Position numbers and translations under genes: made by a program. The notes beneath the pieces were generated by a model. The model was given only the letters and a program-made list of their open reading frames with translations. It made no database searches and was not told the DNA's origin. DNA of 43,335 bases from a virus, in IMG/VR virus record IMGVR_UViG_3300047472_000280, positions 1 through 43,335 of that record; one strand, 5' to 3'. Shown piece by piece: positions 7,217 to 15,588 of the stretch (positions within the stretch are counted from its first letter, which is position 1; every line of letters begins with the position of its first letter).

Positions 7217-7543
7217 ATGACCATTGGCGAGCGGCTGAAGGAAGAAAGGTCGCGCTTGGGGCTCAGCCAGACTGATTTGGGTGCTGCTGGCGGTGTAGGA
7301 AAAACAACTCAGATCAATTACGAGAAGGACGAAAGAAGCCCTGATGCAAAGTACCTGGCTGCGGTCAAGCCTTTGGGAGTAGATGTGTACTACGTGCTGG
7401 TGGGGGAGCACTTTCCAGTATCGCCAGATCAACTTTCGCCGTTCGAACTCGAAGTGCTGTCGTATCTCGAAGAACTCACGGACTACGACAAAGAAACACT
7501 CCGTCGAATGGCCGCTGCGATGGCGGCGGTGGCAAAAAGCTAA
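7217..7543 (+). CDS. CI-type repressor, short, no peptidase domain
   Basis: This 108-residue XRE-family regulator is the probable prophage repressor. Residues 1-65 form a Cro/CI helix-turn-helix domain (GERLKEERSRLGLSQTDLG, then KTTQINYEKDERSPDAKYL, ending GVDVYYVLVGE). Residues 73-105 form a predicted helical oligomerisation tail (LSPFELEVLSYLEELTDYDK). There is no S24/LexA-type peptidase domain, so RecA cannot induce it by self-cleavage and SOS induction needs another route. AGAGG at 7203-7207 is the likely ribosome site. The gene ends before an intrinsic terminator and the LexA-box gene. It is similar in size and place to P2 C. Confidence 0.85.
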   Translation: MTIGERLKEERSRLGLSQTDLGAAGGVGKTTQINYEKDERSPDAKYLAAVKPLGVDVYYVLVGEHFPVSPDQLSPFELEVLSYLEELTDYDKETLRRMAAAMAAVAKS

Positions 7544-7599
7544 TGCCCTGTTTCACGTAGTTGAACAATGCACTGCGGTCACTGATCGACAGAAAGCGC

Positions 7600-7630
7600 A
7601 AAAAAGCTCAGCCCAGGCTGGGCTTTTTTG
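7600..7630 (+). terminator. intrinsic terminator after repressor
   Basis: The hairpin AGCCCA-GGC-TGGGCT at 7610-7624 is followed by a run of T to 7629 and preceded by a run of A. It separates the repressor transcript from the SOS-controlled gene. Confidence 0.85.
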
Positions 7631-7672
7631 TTTCCGATTGTCAGCCCCATTGGCGAAATCGCTCCGGAAATG

Positions 7673-7692
7673 TACTGTATGCACATACAGTA
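7673..7692. promoter_or_regulatory. LexA (SOS) box
   Basis: TACTGTATGCACATACAGTA is a perfect 20-bp palindrome apart from the centre and matches the consensus CTGTAT-N4-ATACAG exactly. It lies 17 bases before the ATG of the 57-codon gene at 7710 and downstream of a terminator, so it must control that gene. Damage-induced loss of LexA would switch the gene on. Confidence 0.92.
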
Positions 7693-7709
7693 ATGGAATA
7701 TGACAAGCG

Positions 7710-7883
7710 ATGGAACCAATCCGCATCCACTCCTACCTGAAGACCACCGAATTTGCTGCAGTTGCGCCCCTCACGAAACTGGAGCTTGAACTGCTCACCA
7801 AATATCGGCGGCTGTCTTCGGATGATCAACAGCGGGTTCTGGCAGTCCTGCAGGCCATGGCATCGCTCAACCAAGTGGAGTGA
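7710..7883 (+). CDS. SOS-controlled small protein, candidate antirepressor
   Basis: This frame of 57 codons (MEPIRIHSYLKTTEFAAVAP...) sits directly under the LexA box, between the repressor and gene D. Residues 21-56 align without gaps to repressor residues 73-108. Ten positions of the first 33 are identical and many others conservative, including ELE/LL, the central L and the AMA triplet. In P2-like phage 186 and Fels-2 the LexA-controlled Tum protein inactivates a repressor that RecA cannot cleave; this gene has the same place and control. The resemblance suggests it could pair with the repressor tail and break its oligomers. Function is inferred. No good Shine-Dalgarno is visible. The frame ends in TGA 53 bases before the end of gene D. 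Confidence 0.65.
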   Translation: MEPIRIHSYLKTTEFAAVAPLTKLELELLTKYRRLSSDDQQRVLAVLQAMASLNQVE

Positions 7884-7935
7884 GTCGTACGGCAGGTCAT
7901 CGTTTGTGAACCTCTTCGCAGGTCCGCTGCACGGG

Positions 7936-9195
7936 TCAGGCGGAAAGTTTTTTCATTTCTCTATCCACTGCCCGTTTCGCCGTCTTCTCACTGGCGTACA
8001 ACCATTGCAGCCGTTTGGGCTTTGACTGATCGCCCGCAGTCACGGTCTTTTCCGTTCCTGCCTTATCGTCTCGGTAGTAGGCAATGACCCCGGTAAATTC
8101 CCCTTTGTTTTCCTCGGCTAGGTCTTCGACTGTGTCCTCTGGCAGCTTGCTCTCCAGGTCGAGGCTCATGGTGTAGCCGTTGTCAGCGCTGAGGCTGTGC
8201 TGCACGTTGCCGCCATACCAGATGATTTCATCGATCTCGGCCTTCACGCCCTGGAGCGTGTAGGTCAGTTCCGGGATCAAATCCGGTCGGCCCCGGGCCA
8301 GGGTGTAACTCAAGGTGGCGCTACCGCGTTGCAGGCGATTGAACTCGGCCCGAGCAGCCCGCAGGGCGGATTGCTGGTCGCTGTAGGTGTGGCGCAGATC
8401 CTTGAGATTTTCACCGCCGCCGGCAATGGCTTCCTGCTTCTTGGCACTGTTCACGTCGTAGTAATAGGCGCGCACACCGTCGTAGCTGTCGCGATCAGCT
8501 TGCAGGTACCGGTGCTGATCGCCATCGACACGGGTCAGGGTTATATGGGGCAGAGCCATGCCGCTGGCTGTCTTGCCACCGCCGGCTGGCATGCACAGCA
8601 GACAACCAGATTTGACCGTGGCCACGGCATCGAACTCTTCGCCCAGTCGACTGATCAGGTTGGCATCCGATTCATTGGCCTGGTCGAGCTGCAGGATGGG
8701 CAGACCGCCCAGAGCTTCGGCAATCGTGGCCTTGAGGCCATTGCCACTGGCAATGGCGCCAAGTACTTCACCCAGAGTGGTATTGCTCCAGCTGCGCTCG
8801 CGTTTGGTCTTGAGCCCCTTGCGCAGGTCCGCTGATCGCGCACGAATGCTGAGCACGTCAGGTGCGCCGCTGTGCTCGGTTTCGTCGACGGTGTAGGTGC
8901 CTTTGTCGACCAGGCCGGTATCACTCCAGCCCAGCCACAGCCGCAAGATCGCGCCTTTGGGTGGAATGACCAGCAGGCCATCGTGGTCGCTGAGCGTGAT
9001 GCTGAGCTGGTCGGCTTCGATGCCGCGATTGTCAGTCAGCTCCAGGCTCATCAGCCGCGGACTGAACTTTTGCGCGAGGTCGTTGCCGTCGACGGTCAGA
9101 CGGAAAGCCGGTACCGGATACGTGGCATCGCGACGAGCCTGTTCCAGGGTGTTGTTCACGTAGCCCGTCACACGGGCAATCGCGGCATCGATCAC
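7936..9195 (-). CDS. D: tail hub protein gpD
   Basis: This P2 gpD-family baseplate hub protein has 419 residues. It starts at GTG 9195, which overlaps the stop of U (GTGA), with GAGGGGGC upstream; extending the open frame further would run through U. Typical features are FSPRLMSLELTDNRGIEADQ near the start, a beta-rich hub fold, the QLDQANESDANLISRL segment and an Ala/Arg-rich later part, ending AVDREMKKLSA. It is the last gene of the FI-D late operon and faces the SOS gene tail to tail. In phage particles it closes the tail tube end above the V spike. Confidence 0.92.
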   Translation of the reverse strand: MIDAAIARVTGYVNNTLEQARRDATYPVPAFRLTVDGNDLAQKFSPRLMSLELTDNRGIEADQLSITLSDHDGLLVIPPKGAILRLWLGWSDTGLVDKGTYTVDETEHSGAPDVLSIRARSADLRKGLKTKRERSWSNTTLGEVLGAIASGNGLKATIAEALGGLPILQLDQANESDANLISRLGEEFDAVATVKSGCLLCMPAGGGKTASGMALPHITLTRVDGDQHRYLQADRDSYDGVRAYYYDVNSAKKQEAIAGGGENLKDLRHTYSDQQSALRAARAEFNRLQRGSATLSYTLARGRPDLIPELTYTLQGVKAEIDEIIWYGGNVQHSLSADNGYTMSLDLESKLPEDTVEDLAEENKGEFTGVIAYYRDDKAGTEKTVTAGDQSKPKRLQWLYASEKTAKRAVDREMKKLSA

Positions 9196-9632
9196 AGGAG
9201 CCCCCTCAGAATATTCAAGCCGGTGCCGGTGCTGGCTCCGAGCAGATCGACACGACCATCGTCGACGCGTTTCAGGCTCAGGCTGAATTCGATCCGCCGC
9301 GCGGCGCCGTTGGAAAAGAAGATGGTCCTGGTTTCCGTCAGGTTGTCGATCACCCAGAGCCCGCACAGTCGGCCAGTACCTTCGACCATGGGCCAGGCCT
9401 TGCCGGTGTCGGCCATCTGGCGCAACGCATCCAGGCTCAAGACGGTGCCGGCCAACTCCGGAAGGATGATGCCGGGGAGGGTGACGGCGTCCTCCCCCCG
9501 TCCCAGAAACTGGCGGGCCGGGTTGATACCTATGCGGTTACTGCCAGGGTGGCGCCATTCTGTCTGGCGCTGCATCTCCTGATAGGCCGCCGTGTGCAGG
9601 CTGAAAACAAACATGCCAAGGGCGAGCATCAT
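9192..9632 (-). CDS. U: tail terminator-like protein gpU
   Basis: This P2 gpU family protein has 146 residues. It carries the usual EMQRQTEWRHPGSNRIG segment and a later PMVEGTGRLCGLWVIDNLTE block that contains the family signature around GLWVI. It acts in tail tube assembly. AGGAG lies 8 bases before the first ATG; a second ATG follows immediately. It is six bases after T and overlaps D, inside the FI-D late operon. Confidence 0.92.
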   Translation of the reverse strand: MMLALGMFVFSLHTAAYQEMQRQTEWRHPGSNRIGINPARQFLGRGEDAVTLPGIILPELAGTVLSLDALRQMADTGKAWPMVEGTGRLCGLWVIDNLTETRTIFFSNGAARRIEFSLSLKRVDDGRVDLLGASTGTGLNILRGLL

Positions 9633-9637
9633 GCGGG

Positions 9638-12600
9638 TTACTCCTGGTCGGACAGTTGGCTGCGCTGGCGGGCGGATTTTTCCTGATTGATGCGAGCCAG
9701 CTCGGCACGCACAGCACGGGCAACGGCCTGGGCATCCATGCCCGGGGTGGGGTGAATGTTGATTTCGTAGTGGTCGTGACTGTCGTAGGTCACGGCAGCC
9801 TGTGGCGTGACCGGGGCTCGGCTGTCGATCTCAATCGCTGGAGTAACCGCCGTGCCCATGGCCATGACGGGCGCCGCAATGCCGCCCAAGGCCATGGCGC
9901 CGGCAGCCGTGATCTGTTTGCCGAGGGTGGCTAACGTCGCCAGAACACCGGTGCCGGCCCCATCTGGAGCAGTCGAGGGCACGGTCGATTGCGCCGCCTT
10001 GAGCGGTTGAGCCACATCGGCCGCTTCGGTGGGGGAGCGCTGTTCACCTGTAGCGGAAGGGCCAACGATTGCACTCATCACCGATGTGCCGGCAGCCGTG
10101 ATCTGTTTGCCGAGGCTGGCTAACGTCGCCAGAACGCCTGTTTCAGCGCCAGATGGACCCGCCGTGGGCACGGTAGATTGCGCCGCCTGGAGCGGTTGAG
10201 CCACACCAGCCGCTTCGGTGGGAGAGCGTTGTTCACCAGAGGCAGAGGGACCAACGATTGCACTCATTACCGACGCGCCAGCATTGGTGAACTGTTTGCT
10301 GAGGCTGGCCAACATCCCCAGAACCACCGAGCCGGCGCCGCTGGTTTCACTGGCGGTAGGTTGCGCAACGGCTTGAGCGGCTCTGACAGGCTGAGCTACA
10401 CCAGCAGCCTCGGCCGGGGTGCGTTGCTCCCCCATCGGGGACGGACCAGTGATCGCATTCATCACGAACGAACCCGCGTTGGTGAGCTGCTTGCTAATTT
10501 GCGCGACGGCATCGAGCGGCCCTTGTTCACCGGATTGCAGCCCCTGCGTCAGGCCGGCCATGGTGAAGCCACCCAGTTCGGCAAAGACCCGCGACGGGCT
10601 GTGGATGCCGAGTTTTTCCTTGAACCAGTCGATGGTCGAACCACCGATCGAGGTGATGGCATCCTTGATCTGTCCGGCGCCGGCCATTAACCCGTTGACC
10701 AGGCCGTTGACGATCATGCTGCCGAACTCGGTGAAGCGCGTCGGCAGATCCACGCCGAGGTAGCTCAGTACGCCAGCAAAGGCCTGGTAGATCAGCCCGA
10801 TCGGACTGAAGTTGGCCAGGGTGGTGAGAATGCCGCCGATGCCGCCGCTGAAGCCGGCTTTGATCTCGGTCCAGGCATTGGCGAAGTACTGCTTCACCTG
10901 GTCCCAGTTCTGGTAGATGAGATAGCCGGCGCCGGCAAGTACCGCCACGATGGCAGCGATCGCCAGTGCTACAGGGTTGGCGGCCAGCCCCCACAGGGCG
11001 ATGCTGACGGCGCGAATAGCAGTTACCAGTCCGCCGCTGAATGCTACGGCCAACACTCTTAACAAGCCCAACAGCGTGGGGATTTTCAGCCCCATCATGG
11101 ACAGTGCGAAACGTACGGCGAGGAAAGGGCCAAGCACGCCGGCAATGCCGAGTGCGATGACACCAAAGCCAGCAGACAGCGCTGCAATCCCTGCCGCGAC
11201 TTTCAGCAGGCTCGCGACGAGCATGGGGTTTTCAGTTGCCCAGGTGTTCACCCGCTCGATGATGCGGTTAAACCCGTCGACCAGCTCAATGAGGGTCGGT
11301 CGCAGCGTTTCGCCCATGGCGCTGCTGAGGTTGAACAGGCGGTTTTGCGACATTTGCCAGCGGGCTGACAGCTGCTGTCCTTTGATGTCTCCTTCTTTTT
11401 GCATCGATCCGGCACCCTTGGTGCTGTTCACCAGCTCGAGTTGGCGCCGGTACTCGCCGATGTTGGCGGTGAGCTTTGCGGCGTCGTCGCCGTATTCCTT
11501 GCCAAATAGGTCAGTCATAACGCCAAGCTGCTCAGCCTTGGGTAGCTTGCTCACCGCATCCAGTACCTTTTGGATGGTGCCGGTGGCGTCCTTGGCCATG
11601 CCGTCCTGCACAGCTTTCGCTTCCAACCCAACCGCCGCCAGTCCTTGTTGAAACCGCTTCGGCTGCTTCGTTGCAATCGCCAGTTCACGGATCATGGCGT
11701 TAGTGGCCGTGCCGGCGACTTCCGCCGAAGCACCCAGAGTCAGGAAGGTGGAGCCCAACGCCGCCGCATCCTTGAACGACATGCCCACTGAGGCCGTAAT
11801 GCCGGCGGTGCGCTGCATCACCTCGATAATGTCTGCGCCCTTGGACTTGGCATTGTCATCGAGGTAGTTGATCGCATCGCCGAGCTGGCTGATGTCTTTG
11901 ATCGGCAATTTGTACAGGTCCGCGATTCTGGCCAGGTTCTCGCCGATCTGATCAGCAGGTAGCTCGAAGGCGGTGGCTGCTGTGGCCGCAACGCGGGCGA
12001 ATTCGAGCAAGTTGTCCTTGCCCTGGACACCCATCCGCGCGCCGCCCTCGACGAGCGCCGCGATGTCCGTGGTGGCCATGGGAATGCTTTCTCCCATCTT
12101 CTTGATGGCGGCCCCCATGTCGTAATAGGTCTGGGTGAGTTTACCGTTGTCGTCCCGGGCTCCCTCGACTTGCTTGGCGACGCCGGCCATGGCGTCCTCG
12201 AAGCTCGAATAGTTCTTCACCATTGCCAGAATCGGCAGCCCAGCCGCCGCACCTGTGGCGACAGAGCTGGCGCCTGCACTTGCCGTAACTCCGACCATCT
12301 CTCGGCTTCTGCCGAAGTTGGCGCGCAGTTTCGCTGCTCGGGCCTGCTGCGCATTCAGGGCTGCCATGCGCTTACTTTGGGTATCGATGCTGGTGTTGGC
12401 GGCGTCGATTTGGCTCTTGAGTTTGAGCTCGTGCGCGCCAAGGGTCTTGGTGTTGATCCCAGCTTCTTTGAGCTGCGCGGCGAGGCTGGCCAGCTTGGCT
12501 TTCTGCTGTCCGTACTGTTCGCCCAAACGTTTGGATTCGCCGGTTTGCTGACGTAACAGGGCGAGTTGGGCCTTGTGCGGTTGCTCCAGCCGGCGCAGCT

Positions 12601-13222
12601 CTTCGCGCAGGCCGGCATGCCCTGCACGGGCGGAACGCAGCTGCACATAGCCGGCGGTGTAGCGTTCGGAAAGGGTCTTCTCTTTGGCTGCCAGTTGGTC
12701 GAGCTCAACCTTTCGGACTCGCTGAGCCGTGGTCAGTTGCTCATATTCAATGCGCTGTTTGTCAGTCAACAAGTTGCCCTGACTGGTCACCGCATTGAGG
12801 GCTGCAATCTGGGTTCGTGCTTTGCCGAACTCATCACGGACCAACCCAAGGGCATCGCGTGAGCTGGTGAGTTCGCGCTTTAGCTCGCCCTGGGTGTTTT
12901 TGAGTGCATCGAATTTTTGCCGTGATTGTTCGACCAGCGCCTGGGTGGGAGCCAACTGCTGACGCACTTTGGCCGTGGCGCGGCTGAGCTCCCCCAGCTT
13001 GGCGTTGCTGGCCTCCAGCGTTGCCGCTGTCTCGCGGTTGGTGGCTTGCAGCTCGCGCCAGGCGCTGACGTCCTTCTGCTGGGTGTTGAGCTCCTTGAGG
13101 CGATCGCGGGCGTCCTTCAGTGCCCGGGCCGTTTCGAGGCTGCCCTGGCTGATTTTCCGCAGCGGCGCGGAGGCCTTGTCGATGGCATTGAGCAATACCT
13201 GAAGTCGTAGATCATTGGCCAT
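9638..13222 (-). CDS. T: tail tape measure protein gpT
   Basis: This 1194-residue protein sets tail length. The first 300 residues are long coiled coil, rich in Leu, Lys, Gln and Ala. A TP901-type tape-measure core follows (FEDAMAGVAKQVEG, AALVEGGARMGV), then hydrophobic segments around 690-790 (VAAGIAALSAGFGVIALGIA; NPVALAIAAIVAVLAGAG) that may insert in the host membrane. Residues 920-1120 hold four tandem units of 63-65 residues. It is longer than P2 T, partly because of these repeats. Its ATG overlaps the end of E' in another frame. Expected in the FI-D operon behind the frameshifted E-E' chaperone pair. Confidence 0.94.
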   Translation of the reverse strand: MANDLRLQVLLNAIDKASAPLRKISQGSLETARALKDARDRLKELNTQQKDVSAWRELQATNRETAATLEASNAKLGELSRATAKVRQQLAPTQALVEQSRQKFDALKNTQGELKRELTSSRDALGLVRDEFGKARTQIAALNAVTSQGNLLTDKQRIEYEQLTTAQRVRKVELDQLAAKEKTLSERYTAGYVQLRSARAGHAGLREELRRLEQPHKAQLALLRQQTGESKRLGEQYGQQKAKLASLAAQLKEAGINTKTLGAHELKLKSQIDAANTSIDTQSKRMAALNAQQARAAKLRANFGRSREMVGVTASAGASSVATGAAAGLPILAMVKNYSSFEDAMAGVAKQVEGARDDNGKLTQTYYDMGAAIKKMGESIPMATTDIAALVEGGARMGVQGKDNLLEFARVAATAATAFELPADQIGENLARIADLYKLPIKDISQLGDAINYLDDNAKSKGADIIEVMQRTAGITASVGMSFKDAAALGSTFLTLGASAEVAGTATNAMIRELAIATKQPKRFQQGLAAVGLEAKAVQDGMAKDATGTIQKVLDAVSKLPKAEQLGVMTDLFGKEYGDDAAKLTANIGEYRRQLELVNSTKGAGSMQKEGDIKGQQLSARWQMSQNRLFNLSSAMGETLRPTLIELVDGFNRIIERVNTWATENPMLVASLLKVAAGIAALSAGFGVIALGIAGVLGPFLAVRFALSMMGLKIPTLLGLLRVLAVAFSGGLVTAIRAVSIALWGLAANPVALAIAAIVAVLAGAGYLIYQNWDQVKQYFANAWTEIKAGFSGGIGGILTTLANFSPIGLIYQAFAGVLSYLGVDLPTRFTEFGSMIVNGLVNGLMAGAGQIKDAITSIGGSTIDWFKEKLGIHSPSRVFAELGGFTMAGLTQGLQSGEQGPLDAVAQISKQLTNAGSFVMNAITGPSPMGEQRTPAEAAGVAQPVRAAQAVAQPTASETSGAGSVVLGMLASLSKQFTNAGASVMSAIVGPSASGEQRSPTEAAGVAQPLQAAQSTVPTAGPSGAETGVLATLASLGKQITAAGTSVMSAIVGPSATGEQRSPTEAADVAQPLKAAQSTVPSTAPDGAGTGVLATLATLGKQITAAGAMALGGIAAPVMAMGTAVTPAIEIDSRAPVTPQAAVTYDSHDHYEINIHPTPGMDAQAVARAVRAELARINQEKSARQRSQLSDQE
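9885..10515 (-). repeat. tandem repeats inside tape measure gene
   Basis: Equivalent points recur at 9901, 10090, 10279 and 10474, giving periods of 189, 189 and 195 bases (63-65 codons). Each unit encodes a helical LGKQIT/LSKQFT part, a VMSAIVGPS part, the GEQRSPTEAA motif and a linker rich in Ala, Gln, Pro and Thr. The reading frame is kept in every unit. Confidence 0.85.
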
Positions 13223-13331
13223 CAGCGCTACTCCTAACCCGCGCCCTCTCGCGCCAGTCCATCAGTTCCTGCAGGCCCAGCCGATCCATGTCGGCTGGTG
13301 CCCAGTGAAAGACCACGGCCAGATCGGCCAT
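13212..13331 (-). CDS. E': tail protein gpE' (3' part of E-E' frameshift product)
   Basis: This frame of 39 codons encodes the P2 GpE' family (MADLAVVFHWAPADMDRL...MDWRERARV). In P2 it is not made alone but as a fusion to E after a -1 ribosomal frameshift. The frame here is open from the slippery site at 13388 through this segment, giving a predicted E-E' fusion of 158 residues. The stop lies just inside the T start. The two products act as tail assembly chaperones for tube and tape measure. Confidence 0.88.
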   Translation of the reverse strand: MADLAVVFHWAPADMDRLGLQELMDWRERARVRSSADGQ

Positions 13332-13339
13332 GGCGTCCT

Positions 13340-13687
13340 CTACGCAACGAGGGATGCATCCGTCTTCGCCTGCTTCTGCAGCAAAAAACCGACGACCTTA
13401 CCGCCGATGGCCAGCAGGTCGGCTGGGTCCATGCCGGCAGCTTCAGGGGCGGTAATGCCAGGCGAGCTGATGCGCGGGATGACCTTGATCAGGCTGGCCA
13501 CGTCGAGGTTCAGCAGCTCGGCCAGGTGGATACCACGCAGCTCACCGGCGCAAGGTTTGCGCAGAGTGATGGTGCTGATGAGTTGATTGCCGCGCTGGAT
13601 GGGGGTGTCGAGCTCAACGGTGTTTTCGTCGTGCTTGTTCTCTTCAGGCGCGGTCACAGTGGATTTTGCGGTTTCAGGCGTAGGCAT
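13340..13687 (-). CDS. E: tail assembly protein gpE
   Basis: This protein of 115 residues belongs to the P2 gpE family. After a charged N-terminal tail comes the family core NQLISTITLRKPCAGELRG, with LLNLDVASLIKVIPRISSP downstream, ending KQAKTDASLVA. It is a tail assembly chaperone. GGAG precedes the ATG. Codons 100-102 (GGT TTT TTG) hold the P2-type slippery sequence by which a fraction of ribosomes move to the E' frame. Confidence 0.92.
   Translation of the reverse strand: MPTPETAKSTVTAPEENKHDENTVELDTPIQRGNQLISTITLRKPCAGELRGIHLAELLNLDVASLIKVIPRISSPGITAPEAAGMDPADLLAIGGKVVGFLLQKQAKTDASLVA
13382..13388 (-). promoter_or_regulatory. -1 programmed frameshift site T TTT TTG
   Basis: The minus strand reads GGT TTT TTG in the E frame. 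The heptamer TTTTTTG is the one used in P2 E. Slipping back one base leads directly into the E' frame, which stays open to 13212. Confidence 0.88.
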
Positions 13688-13735
13688 GGTGTTCTCCAGG
13701 AGGTGGGGGGTGCCCTCGATCGAGGGCTATTCGAA

Positions 13736-14251
13736 TTAGATGCCGATGGCCTTGCGCTGGCCTTCGAGCATGTCGACGCCGTCGACCATCTCAACGAAGT
13801 TGAGCAGGTCGATTTCGATGATGACTTCACCGTCGACGATGAGTTTGTAGTAGCTGCAGGTGGTGGTCATGCCGTGCTCGGTGTCTTCACCGGGCTGGGC
13901 ATCACCCATCTCGATGGTCTCGTGACGACCACGCACAACGATTTCCACGCTGCTCATTTCTTCGGTGTCGTCCTGCTGGAAAGCACCGGTAAAGCGCAGC
14001 AGCACACCGGACGCCTTGACCATGCCGAACTGGCGCAGCGAGATCAGATCAAGTCCGCCGGTTTTCCATTCCAGCTGAATGCCGTCGTCGGAAAAACCCA
14101 GGTCTGCCTTGACCGGGCCGTTCATACCGCCACCGCGATAGGCTTCCATCTTGCGGCCGAGGGAGGGCAGGGTGACGGACTTGGCGACGGCCAGGTAGCT
14201 GCTGCCGTCGTTGAAAAGGTTCATGTTCTTGAGTTTGCGGGGCAGGGCCAT
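13736..14251 (-). CDS. FII: major tail tube protein gpFII
   Basis: This P2 FII-family tube protein of 171 residues starts MALPRKLKNMNLFNDG, contains KMEAYRGGGMNGPVKADLG and ends with a VDGVDMLEGQRKAIGI tail. It polymerises to form the inner tube of the contractile tail. The Shine-Dalgarno CGGAG is 9 bases before the ATG. It follows the sheath gene after a 57-base gap and is followed by E after 48 bases, as in P2. Confidence 0.94.
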   Translation of the reverse strand: MALPRKLKNMNLFNDGSSYLAVAKSVTLPSLGRKMEAYRGGGMNGPVKADLGFSDDGIQLEWKTGGLDLISLRQFGMVKASGVLLRFTGAFQQDDTEEMSSVEIVVRGRHETIEMGDAQPGEDTEHGMTTTCSYYKLIVDGEVIIEIDLLNFVEMVDGVDMLEGQRKAIGI

Positions 14252-14308
14252 GGCGGTGTTCTCCGGTCGGCTGGCGCAGGGTTACCTCCCCGTGAGGGGA
14301 GGCCCGGT

Positions 14309-15481
14309 TTAGCTGTTGAGGCGGCTGGCAAAGTCGACCAGGTAACGGTCGGTGATGCGCTGACGCAGGGTGAGGTCTTCCAGCGGCGGCACGGGGGTGT
14401 AGTCGTAGTCGATGTACAACTTGCCGGCCTTGAGCGTGGTTTCGTCGTTGATGTCGTCGGGGAACCAGGCGCTGCCGCCGATCAGGTAGCCGCCGGCAAT
14501 CATTTCGCGGAACTTGTCGTTGATGCTTTCGAGCATGTCGCGCACCAGCGACGGGTGCAGGGGTTTGTCGATCGCCCACATCTGCGCGTTGGCCATGGTG
14601 TCGGCCAGCACCTGGGCGGTGCGGGTGTAGTTCTCGAAGGCAAACAACGGATCGTCGCTGCAGGTGCGACTGCCCCAGAAGCGATAGCCGCCCTCGTTGA
14701 TCAGAGTGGTGACTTCGTTGCCGTTGAGGTAGTTGGCATCGGTGGCGGGGTTCTGCAGATCCCAGAACACGTCAGCGCTGATGCCCGTGACGCCATTGAC
14801 GGCGACGTTGGACAGGGTTTTGTGCCAGCCCACCTCCTGGTCGATCTTGGCACGCAGACCCAGCGCACGCGCCACGGCCGGAGCGGTGACGGTGGCGTTG
14901 GTGACGGTGTTCCAGTTCTGGAAGTCCGGCCAGATGACCATGACTTCGCGGGCGCCGAAGTTCTCGCGGTAGGCGGTTGCCTCTTCCTTGGTCTGGCAAT
15001 CCGAAGCGCTGACATAAGCGAAGGCGCGCAGCTGTTGGGCGATCGCCACCAGCGCAGTGGCCACGGGCAGGGTATCGAGACCTGGCACACCGAGAATGCG
15101 TGGGGTGACCTGCAAGCGCGACTTGGCCGCGAGCAGGGCTTTCATGCCGGTGTACTTGCCGGCGGCGGTGGTGGTGCCGATCAGGTTGCTGGTCGTCGCG
15201 GCGTCATCGGCGCCGGTGGCGACGCGGACCACGACGGTGACCGGTTTGGTCTGGTCGGCAATCGCCTGCAGGCTTGCAGCCAGCGTGCCCTGGGCGCCCG
15301 CTTTGCCGATGGCGGCTTGAATGTTGGTGATCAGGACAGGGGTGTCCAGGGGGAAAACGGTCGCATCGGCGTCTTCGGCAGTACAGACCAGGCCGATGAC
15401 AGCGGTGGAAACGGTGCGAATGGGGCGCGTGCCCTCGGAAATTTCGAGGACTCGCACGCCGTGATGGTATTCGTCGGCCAT
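14309..15481 (-). CDS. FI: tail sheath protein gpFI
   Basis: This contractile tail sheath subunit has 390 residues. The start at ATG 15481 (MADEYHHGVRVLEISEGTRP) gives the family N-terminus; an in-frame ATG 36 bases upstream would add residues not seen in relatives. Family blocks include STAVIGLVCTAEDAD, the domain NGNEVTTLINEGGYRFWGSR and the C-terminal VPPLEDLTLRQRITDRYLV. It is the first gene of the FI-FII-E-T-U-D late operon. The late-promoter dyad at 15557-15578 is centred about 87 bases before its ATG. Confidence 0.94.
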   Translation of the reverse strand: MADEYHHGVRVLEISEGTRPIRTVSTAVIGLVCTAEDADATVFPLDTPVLITNIQAAIGKAGAQGTLAASLQAIADQTKPVTVVVRVATGADDAATTSNLIGTTTAAGKYTGMKALLAAKSRLQVTPRILGVPGLDTLPVATALVAIAQQLRAFAYVSASDCQTKEEATAYRENFGAREVMVIWPDFQNWNTVTNATVTAPAVARALGLRAKIDQEVGWHKTLSNVAVNGVTGISADVFWDLQNPATDANYLNGNEVTTLINEGGYRFWGSRTCSDDPLFAFENYTRTAQVLADTMANAQMWAIDKPLHPSLVRDMLESINDKFREMIAGGYLIGGSAWFPDDINDETTLKAGKLYIDYDYTPVPPLEDLTLRQRITDRYLVDFASRLNS

Positions 15482-15556
15482 GGTGTTTGCCTGCGCAGTG
15501 GTGGAAAGACACTGCACAGGCTGCCGCGCGCGCGCCGACTGAGCGAGCGCGGGGAG

Positions 15557-15578
15557 TTGTAGCGAGGGGTGCTACAGG
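15557..15578. promoter_or_regulatory. late-promoter dyad, Ogr-type site (PF)
   Basis: TTGTAGC-GAGGGGTG-CTACAGG. It lies between the end of the tail chaperone gene and the sheath gene, where P2 has its PF late promoter. The same dyad occurs before V and between O and P. Confidence 0.8.
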
Positions 15579-15588
15579 TTGTGGGTTC

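Noticed and set aside
13298-15562. 754-codon plus-strand frame
   Set aside because: It is a mirror of the tail tube and sheath genes in GC-rich DNA.
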